Origin: Variovorax sp. V213
Lineage (GTDB): Bacteria > Pseudomonadota > Gammaproteobacteria > Burkholderiales > Burkholderiaceae_C
Assembly (NCBI RefSeq): GCF_041154455.1
Contig: NZ_AP028664.1
Location: 4,899,001 to 4,963,000, forward strand
DNA: 64,000 nt
Direction: 5' to 3'
Both the position numbers and the translations under genes were made by a program. The notes below the pieces were generated by a model. That model made no database searches, was not told the origin of the DNA, and saw nothing but the letters and a program-made list of their open reading frames with translations. This document shows positions 59,019-64,000 of the stretch, in pieces. Numbering within the stretch: the stretch's first letter is position 1; each line of letters begins with the position of its first letter.

Positions 59019-60376
59019 CAGCGGGTTCCTCCCTGCGGCGCTGCGGCGCCGCCGGCCACGGGTGCCACCAGCAGCGTCACCTCGACCCGCCGGTTGCGCG
59101 CGCGGTTGGCCGGCGAATCGTTGGGCGCCAGGGGGTCGGCGTCGCCGCGCCCTTCGGCGCGCAGGCGCTCGGGCCGTGTGACGCGCGTGGCGATCATTTT
59201 CTTGACCGCATCGGCGCGCGCCTGCGAGAGCTGCCAGTTGGACGGGAAGCGCACGCTGCGGATCGGCTGGTCATCGCTGAAGCCGCTGACCAGCACGTTG
59301 CCTTCCACGGAGTTGAGCGCGTCGGCCACGCGCGCGAGCACGGGCGCATAGCGGTCGAGCACGCGGTCGGAGCCCGATGCGAACAGGCCGTCGCCGCGCA
59401 GCACCACCACGCTGCGGTCGGCCTCGTCGCGCACCGTCAGCAGGCCGTCGCGGATCTCGGGTTCGAGAAAGCGCTGCAGCCGCGGCTGCGGCGCGGGCAG
59501 CGCCACGGCGCGTGCGGCCTGTGGCAGGCGCACCGCATTCACGGCCGCGAAGGCACCGTCGGAGCGGCCGGCCAGGCTGAACGTGAGCACCCCGAACACC
59601 AGCACCAGCAGCACCGCCGCCACGGCGCCCACGGCCCACAGCGGCAGCCAGTTGCGCGTGCGGCGCACCGGTGCGCTCGCGTCCTGCCAGTGCGGCGACA
59701 GCGGCACGGCAATTTCACCGCGCGCCTGTCGGATGATCTGCAGCAGCCGCTGCTTGAGCGTTTCGAGCTGCGTGCGCCCGTTGTCGATGACGCGGAAGCG
59801 CCCTTCGAAACCCATCGCCAGGCAGAAATAGATGAGCTCGATCAGCTGCAGATGCTGCTGCGGGTTCTGCACCAGGCGCGACAGCAGCTGGAAGAATTTC
59901 TCGCCGCCCCAGGTTTCGTTGTGGAACATCACGAGCAGGCTCTGCGACGACCAGATGCTGCCGCCCCAGGGCGTGAGCGCGGCCGCTTCATCGACCGCGG
60001 TGCACAGGCAGTAGCGCGCGCCGATGATCACCTCGGGCGCGATGCCGCTTTGCTGCGCGCGTGTTTCGAAGCGCCTCACCTCGTCGACCAGGTGCTCGCG
60101 CAATTGCGCGGGCGCATCGTGGTGGCCGGTGGCGCGGATCTGCGGAATCAGATCGAGCAGCGGGTTGGCCGCGGCGACGAGCGGGTTGTTGCCCGCCAAC
60201 GCCGTGTCGCCCGCATGCGGACGCCGTGCGTCGTGCCATGCGGTGAATGACTGGGGTTGCTGGCCGAGGCCGCGCGACGCCGGCGGCACGCCCGCGTGAT
60301 CGCTGTTGCCGCTGCCGCCCGGATTCGGCGGCACAAAGCCTCCCGGACCGACGGCCATGTCGTTGACACCGTTCAT
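59018..60376 (-). CDS. tssL: Type VI secretion system protein TssL with OmpA-type domain
   Basis: 452 residues. The Pro/Gly-rich start is followed by the DotU domain (about 65-225: RYCLCTAVDEAALTPWG-like region), one membrane helix (244-266) and a C-terminal OmpA/MotB peptidoglycan-binding domain (about 320-450, with NVLVSGFSDDQPIRS and ARNRRVEVTLLV). This is the extended form of TssL that can anchor to the cell wall. I choose the ATG at 60376, with GAGGG five bases upstream; a GTG at 60388 overlapping the tssK stop is an alternative. Confidence 0.94.
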   Translation of the reverse strand: MNGVNDMAVGPGGFVPPNPGGSGNSDHAGVPPASRGLGQQPQSFTAWHDARRPHAGDTALAGNNPLVAAANPLLDLIPQIRATGHHDAPAQLREHLVDEVRRFETRAQQSGIAPEVIIGARYCLCTAVDEAAALTPWGGSIWSSQSLLVMFHNETWGGEKFFQLLSRLVQNPQQHLQLIELIYFCLAMGFEGRFRVIDNGRTQLETLKQRLLQIIRQARGEIAVPLSPHWQDASAPVRRTRNWLPLWAVGAVAAVLLVLVFGVLTFSLAGRSDGAFAAVNAVRLPQAARAVALPAPQPRLQRFLEPEIRDGLLTVRDEADRSVVVLRGDGLFASGSDRVLDRYAPVLARVADALNSVEGNVLVSGFSDDQPIRSVRFPSNWQLSQARADAVKKMIATRVTRPERLRAEGRGDADPLAPNDSPANRARNRRVEVTLLVAPVAGGAAAPQGGTR

Positions 60377-60384
60377 AGGGTCCC

Positions 60385-61761
60385 TCACGGACGAATTGCC
60401 CAGAACTCCATGGCCAGCCCCGGGAAGTCGCCGGCCAGGTGCATTGCAACGCCGCCCGATTTCTCAAGCTGGCGCCACATGTCGCCGCTCTTGTCGAGTT
60501 CGAAATAGTGATAGCCCGCGTTGTATGGAATCTGCCGCGGCGCCACCGGCAGCGGCCGCACCGTCACGCCGGGCAGCTGCAGTTGCACCAGGTCGCGAAT
60601 GCGCTCGACCGAGCCGATCTTGACCTGCGTCGGAAAGCGCTGCTGTATGGCGTCCGCGGGCAGGTCGGCATGCACCGCCAGCACGAAGCCCGCATTGCGC
60701 ACCAGCACCGGATCGGGCATGCGGCCCACGCGCACGCCGTGGCTGCGCTCTTCGAGTTCGATGGCGATGGCGCTCTGCTCGAGCACCGCCGAGAGCGAGC
60801 GCCGCAGCTCTTCCATCAGCGGGCGGATGCTCTCGTTGAGGTTGTCGTGGTCGTACACCGGCCACACCACTGGCCGCCGCGTGGGCGAGGTGTGGGTGGC
60901 GAGATGGCAGGCGAGCTTGAGCCAGTCGACGAACAGCTCTTCAGGGTGCACCTGCACCGCCTGCTGGGCATGCCAGGTCGTTGCGAGATAGCGGTTGACG
61001 AGTTCGAGCAGAAGAAAGTCGGAGACCTCGCTCACGCCGCCGCGCCCGGGCTGCGACAGGCGCGAGGCCAACGCCTCCGAACGCTGCGTGAGCAGCCCGT
61101 GCAGCTCGGCGATCATGCTGCGCAGCATGGCGTGGGCCGAGGCATCGAGCACCGGCGGAATGTAGTTGGCGTCGATCACCAGCTTGTGGTCGGTGCGGCG
61201 CTCGATCACGCGCACCGCACCAATCGCTTGCCACTCGGCCGTGAGCGACGATGCGCGCGCCAGGCGCAAACGCGGCTTCGCAAGCTGCAGCACCGCGGGA
61301 CCAAGCGCCACCGCGTTGCCATCGGCCACCTCGCGCTCGATCACGCCAAAGCGCGCAGCCGAGCCTTCGTCGTCCGAGAAGATGATCTCTTCGCTGCCGG
61401 TGCGGCGCAGCGGCAGCGCGAGCACGATGAGTTCGTCGGTCAGGTCGCTTGGCACTTCATAAGGCGGGGGCGCATCTTCCGCGCCGAACGAGAACGGCGT
61501 GCCATCGGGCAGCACGCCCGCGCCGCCGAGCAGCGACACGCGGCCCAGCGCGTAGGCATCGCGGTCGATGTCCAGGTGAAGCCATCCCCAGTAGGCGCCT
61601 TGCAGGCCCGCGGTGCGGCGCGTGACGTACTGCTCGACATAGCGCTCCAGCTGCTGGAAATGCTGGGGCCGCAGGTACATGCCTTCGGACCACACCACGC
61701 GATTCGCCAACGCCTGCGGATGGACGCCCTGCCTGCCGGCGCCCGAATTGCGAACTGTCAC
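60385..61761 (-). CDS. tssK: Type VI secretion system baseplate subunit TssK
   Basis: 458-residue baseplate connector. The family start is RVVWSEGMYLRPQHFQQLER, with LHLDIDRDAYALG and the C-terminal NAGYHYFELDKSGDMWRQL. TssK links the baseplate to TssL/TssM. The start is GTG at 61761, seven bases after a perfect AGGAGG; a TTG one codon earlier is possible. It is the first gene of tssKLM-tagF-ppkA, 166 bases from tssJ. Confidence 0.94.
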   Translation of the reverse strand: MTVRNSGAGRQGVHPQALANRVVWSEGMYLRPQHFQQLERYVEQYVTRRTAGLQGAYWGWLHLDIDRDAYALGRVSLLGGAGVLPDGTPFSFGAEDAPPPYEVPSDLTDELIVLALPLRRTGSEEIIFSDDEGSAARFGVIEREVADGNAVALGPAVLQLAKPRLRLARASSLTAEWQAIGAVRVIERRTDHKLVIDANYIPPVLDASAHAMLRSMIAELHGLLTQRSEALASRLSQPGRGGVSEVSDFLLLELVNRYLATTWHAQQAVQVHPEELFVDWLKLACHLATHTSPTRRPVVWPVYDHDNLNESIRPLMEELRRSLSAVLEQSAIAIELEERSHGVRVGRMPDPVLVRNAGFVLAVHADLPADAIQQRFPTQVKIGSVERIRDLVQLQLPGVTVRPLPVAPRQIPYNAGYHYFELDKSGDMWRQLEKSGGVAMHLAGDFPGLAMEFWAIRP

Positions 61762-61885
61762 CAAAGAACCTCCTGGGGAGTGCCCACACTGAAGCGGCGA
61801 GATGCGTCTTTCGACGTCTCCCGATTGATCGATTTTTTTCTCTTGATGCTACACGGCGCTTCTTACGTTTTGCACCGTATTTCAC

Positions 61886-61910
61886 GTGCGAATTTCTCGC
61901 ACTTTCGCAC
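61886..61910. promoter_or_regulatory. Iterated GTGCGA motifs between tssJ and tssK
   Basis: GTGCGA-ATTTC-TCGCAC forms a dyad (61886-61902), and a second TCGCAC follows at 61905-61910, eight bases from the first. The surrounding 166 bases are AT-rich for this genome and hold no gene. An operator for the tssK operon is plausible; the binding protein is unknown. Confidence 0.35.
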
Positions 61911-61927
61911 TACCCAAAGTATGCAAA

Positions 61928-62443
61928 TTAACGAGTTGGTAGTAACTCGATGCCTGTTTTTCGAATGGCGATCCGCACGGCTTGTTCGCTCGGCGAAAAC
62001 TGCCACACCTTGTACAGGTTGGTTTGCTTCGGTTCCTTCAGCGGCAGCACGATGCGCCAGCGAGAGGCCTCGAGCTTGCGGTAGCCGGCGATGATGCCGA
62101 TGGCGCGCGAATCGAGCCCCGCCTCTCGCTTGAAGACGCGCTCTTCGCCGCTGCGCATGATGGCCTGGTCGGCATTCACGAGTTCCGTCGAAAGCGTTTC
62201 GCGATCGCGGTCCTGTAGTGCAAAGTAGTCTGCCGTCTCGAAGTTACCGGAGGATTTCAGTTCGAAGACCTTGACGAGAATCGGCGCCGGCTGGCCGCGT
62301 CCGTCGGGGTTGACGCCATCGTCGATGCGAATGGTGACGGCGTAAGGTGTGGGCAATGACTTCGCTGTCGATGCGCATCCACTGAGGCCGCCAAACAACG
62401 GTGCGGTTGCAAGTGCGCCTTGAAGCAAGGTTCGTCGATGCAT
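61928..62443 (-). CDS. tssJ: Type VI secretion system lipoprotein TssJ
   Basis: 171-residue outer-membrane lipoprotein. The signal peptide with RRTLLQGALATAPLFGGLSG ends at a lipobox LSGC (Cys23). The core VTIRIDDGVNPDGRGQPAPI and LVKVFELKSSGNFETADYFA is the TssJ beta sandwich. It anchors the TssJLM complex to the outer membrane. It is divergent from tssQ and is separated from tssK by 166 bases, so tssK may also have its own promoter. Confidence 0.94.
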   Translation of the reverse strand: MHRRTLLQGALATAPLFGGLSGCASTAKSLPTPYAVTIRIDDGVNPDGRGQPAPILVKVFELKSSGNFETADYFALQDRDRETLSTELVNADQAIMRSGEERVFKREAGLDSRAIGIIAGYRKLEASRWRIVLPLKEPKQTNLYKVWQFSPSEQAVRIAIRKTGIELLPTR

Positions 62444-62473
62444 GAGATCTTCCTCAGAGGTTCGCGGCCTATA

Positions 62474-62479
62474 TTATCG
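62474..62479 (-). promoter_or_regulatory. Possible -10 box for tssJ
   Basis: GATAAT (in GATAATATAGG on the minus strand) lies about 30 bases before the tssJ ATG in an AT-rich pocket. No convincing -35 hexamer is seen. A perfect 12-base palindrome TCGTGCGCACGA (62483-62494) lies just upstream, in the position of a regulator site. Confidence 0.35.
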
Positions 62480-62574
62480 AAGTCGTGCGCACGAACCGCG
62501 TCGCATCGTGTGCCTGTCGCAATGACAGCGGCACACTATCTCAAGCATTGCCTTTCGCGAGGTAGGAGAGAAGA

Positions 62575-62979
62575 TTGAAGTCATGTCTGCCTGCTTTGGC
62601 GTTCACGTTATTTCTGGTGGCTGGTTGCACCACCACGCCCCCGCCCGAGCCACCGCAACCCGAACGATTGAGCCAGCAAGTGGCGCGCACCACGCTCGAA
62701 CGCGCGCAGCAGGCCTATGACGAAGGCGACTACGCCAAGGCCGTCACCACGCTCAAGAGCGGCGGCGTGTCGGTATTCGACGCGGCAGAGCCGGGCACGC
62801 GGCTCGACGCCATGAAGCTCGAGGCGTTCAGCTATTGCGTGGCCAATCAGGTGCCCGAATGCCGCGCGCAATTTCGCAAGCTTCTCGATGCCTTTCCCAA
62901 CTTCGACCTGAGCGTTGCCGAGCGCAAGCACCCGGTCTGGGGCCCGGCGTTCGAGGCAGCCAAGCGAATGAAGCGTTGA
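62575..62979 (+). CDS. tssQ: TssQ-family T6SS-associated lipoprotein
   Basis: 134-residue lipoprotein. The lipobox VAGC ends a short signal (Cys18). The remainder is helical and TPR-like (ARTTLERAQQAYDEGDYAKA), ending in VPECRAQFRKLLDAFPNFDL. It fits the TssQ family found beside FHA genes in some T6SS loci. The start is TTG at 62575 with AGGAG seven bases upstream; the nearby ATG is out of frame. It is divergent from tssJ. Confidence 0.78.
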   Translation: MKSCLPALAFTLFLVAGCTTTPPPEPPQPERLSQQVARTTLERAQQAYDEGDYAKAVTTLKSGGVSVFDAAEPGTRLDAMKLEAFSYCVANQVPECRAQFRKLLDAFPNFDLSVAERKHPVWGPAFEAAKRMKR

Positions 62980-63025
62980 ATGCCGCAAGCGGTGAGCCGC
63001 GGCTCGACATGAACACGGAGATGCC

Positions 63026-64000
63026 ATGCGTTGGACGGTGATCGAACATGCCGGCAGGCCGGTGGCCTCGGGGCCCTCGGCGCTTCTCGCGGCGCCCGGC
63101 GGAACGATCGGACGCAGCCCCGACAACCACCTGGTGCTGCCCGACGAGCAGCGCCAGATCTCGCGCCTGCAGGCCACCGTGCGCTTCGACGACAAGGGTG
63201 TGGCGGTGCTGCGCAACATGAGCGCGGTGCTTCCCATCGGCGTCAACGGACGCACGCTGCAGCACGAGCAGGAATCGCCGGTGGCCGATGGCGACCGAGT
63301 GACCATCGGAAGCTACGTGCTGGAAGCGGCAGGCGGGCATCGCCCTGCGGCCGCAACGCCGATGCCAGCCACGGCACCACCGCCCATCGCACCCGTGCGC
63401 GATGTTCCCGCACCCGCGAATGCGATGGCACCAACGTCCATGGATGCGTTGCTGCCGGCCGCGCCGGTGTCCGATGTGTTCTCCGATCTCTTCGGCGCAG
63501 GCGCGCTGCCCATCGGCGATGCACAGCCTGCCACCGTGGCCATGCCGCCGCCGGCGTCGGAACCGCCACCCGCTGCGATGCCTGTGTTCGCTCCGCCGCC
63601 AGCACCGGCGGCGGCATCGGTGCCGTCGCCAACGCCATCGCCATCGCCATCGCGGGCCAGCGTTCGTTCGGCTGCATCGCAGATTCCCTCCGCCGCCGAT
63701 TGGGACGCCATCCTCGCGAACGCGCCGCGCCGCGAACAGAGTGCGGCCGAACCCATGCCCGACCCGATGGCGCACGAGCCATTCGAGCTTCCATCGCAGG
63801 CGCGCAGGAATCCGGTCGATCCGCTGGCAGAACTGAACCCGCGGGCAGCCGACGACATGTCCGACGTGGCGCTGAAGCGTGGCGTGGACCCGCTCTCTTT
63901 CTTTGCCGCCGACAGCAACGCGCCCTCGCCGCTTTCCGATCCGCGCCCGACCGCGCTGACCCACGAAGACCCGCTCAGCGATGTGCATCCGGCGCTCGAC
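63026..64000 (+). CDS. tagH: FHA-domain T6SS protein, N-terminal part (partial)
   Basis: 325 residues are visible before the right edge. An FHA domain occupies about 5-100: GGTIGRSPDNHLVLPD, QISRLQATVRF and PIGVNGRTL give the phosphothreonine-binding loops. A long Pro/Ala-rich linker follows (about 105-235), then acidic and hydrophilic sequence with DPLAELNPRAADDMSDV. It lies 46 bases after tssQ and is the likely target of the kinase at 52542-54668. The rest of the T6SS locus presumably lies to the right. Confidence 0.88.
   Translation, partial: MRWTVIEHAGRPVASGPSALLAAPGGTIGRSPDNHLVLPDEQRQISRLQATVRFDDKGVAVLRNMSAVLPIGVNGRTLQHEQESPVADGDRVTIGSYVLEAAGGHRPAAATPMPATAPPPIAPVRDVPAPANAMAPTSMDALLPAAPVSDVFSDLFGAGALPIGDAQPATVAMPPPASEPPPAAMPVFAPPPAPAAASVPSPTPSPSPSRASVRSAASQIPSAADWDAILANAPRREQSAAEPMPDPMAHEPFELPSQARRNPVDPLAELNPRAADDMSDVALKRGVDPLSFFAADSNAPSPLSDPRPTALTHEDPLSDVHPALD

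Noticed and set aside
55551..59351. Very long open frame on the plus strand opposite tssM/tssL (over 1200 codons)
   Set aside because: It is a mirror of the high-GC minus-strand genes: the product is rich in Arg, Ala, His and Gly with no domain, while the minus strand gives a textbook TssM and TssL.
1..64000. tRNA, rRNA, CRISPR array, prophage or intact insertion sequence
   Set aside because: I looked for tRNA-like cloverleafs, tandem spaced repeats, transposase and integrase motifs on both strands and found none that stand up.

Overview
The window is high-GC DNA from a soil- or plant-associated betaproteobacterium. The closest fit is Comamonadaceae, probably Variovorax. This inference rests on gene content and order: Bug/TctC solute-binding proteins, an hpa cluster with split hpaG, a TorF-type porin with glnK and amtB, the zf-CHCC/ilvE pair, and a dispersed palindromic intergenic repeat. 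No rRNA, tRNA, CRISPR array, integrase or intact insertion sequence was seen. The sequence looks chromosomal and mostly ordinary, with a type VI secretion locus entering at the right edge.

Layout. (1) 1-6228, all minus strand: a nitrogen-scavenging block. A BMP-type ABC importer starts at a sigma-54 promoter near 1264. A second sigma-54 promoter near 6220 drives allophanate hydrolase, a NitT/TauT-type ABC importer and an HpxZ/AtzH-like protein. (2) 6304-16151: an M48 protease, an AmpG-like permease, a compact ketosynthase / chain-length-factor / halogenase-like flavoenzyme trio, an OmpR-type two-component system coupled to it, an O-antigen-ligase-like protein and small membrane proteins. (3) 16148-20574: a zinc-finger protein, ilvE, rdgC, a possible small RNA with a strong terminator, and radA. 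(4) 20640-28316: homoprotocatechuate meta-cleavage (hpaR, G1, G2, a Bug protein, E, LigA-like, D, F, H, I). hpaG1 carries a frameshift. (5) 28342-33393: an unassigned catabolic operon (NTF2-like lipoprotein, IlvD/Edd dehydratase, Bug protein, class II aldolase, ketopantoate-reductase-like enzyme). (6) 33409-41505: transporters with a LysR regulator, alr, lplT, glutathione peroxidase and hypotheticals. (7) 41595-47504: glycolate oxidase glcDEF with a LysR regulator and an SMP-30 lactonase. (8) 47521-50600: a TorF-type porin, glnK and amtB behind a third sigma-54 promoter. (9) 50754-52549: comM/yifB and an MFS remnant. (10) 52542-64000: one end of a T6SS locus (PEGA-domain kinase, tagF, tssM, tssL with OmpA domain, tssK, tssJ; divergently tssQ and an FHA protein that runs off the end).

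How it fits together: the three sigma-54 promoters link nitrogen-source uptake, allophanate breakdown and ammonium transport under probable NtrC control. The aromatic, glycolate and unassigned catabolic operons suggest life on plant-derived carbon. The T6SS carries threonine-phosphorylation-pathway parts (kinase, TagF, FHA protein). The observations most worth following are the matched sigma-54 modules, the ketosynthase/CLF/halogenase-like trio, the dispersed repeat, the LigAB-style dioxygenase in the hpa operon, and the two decayed genes.
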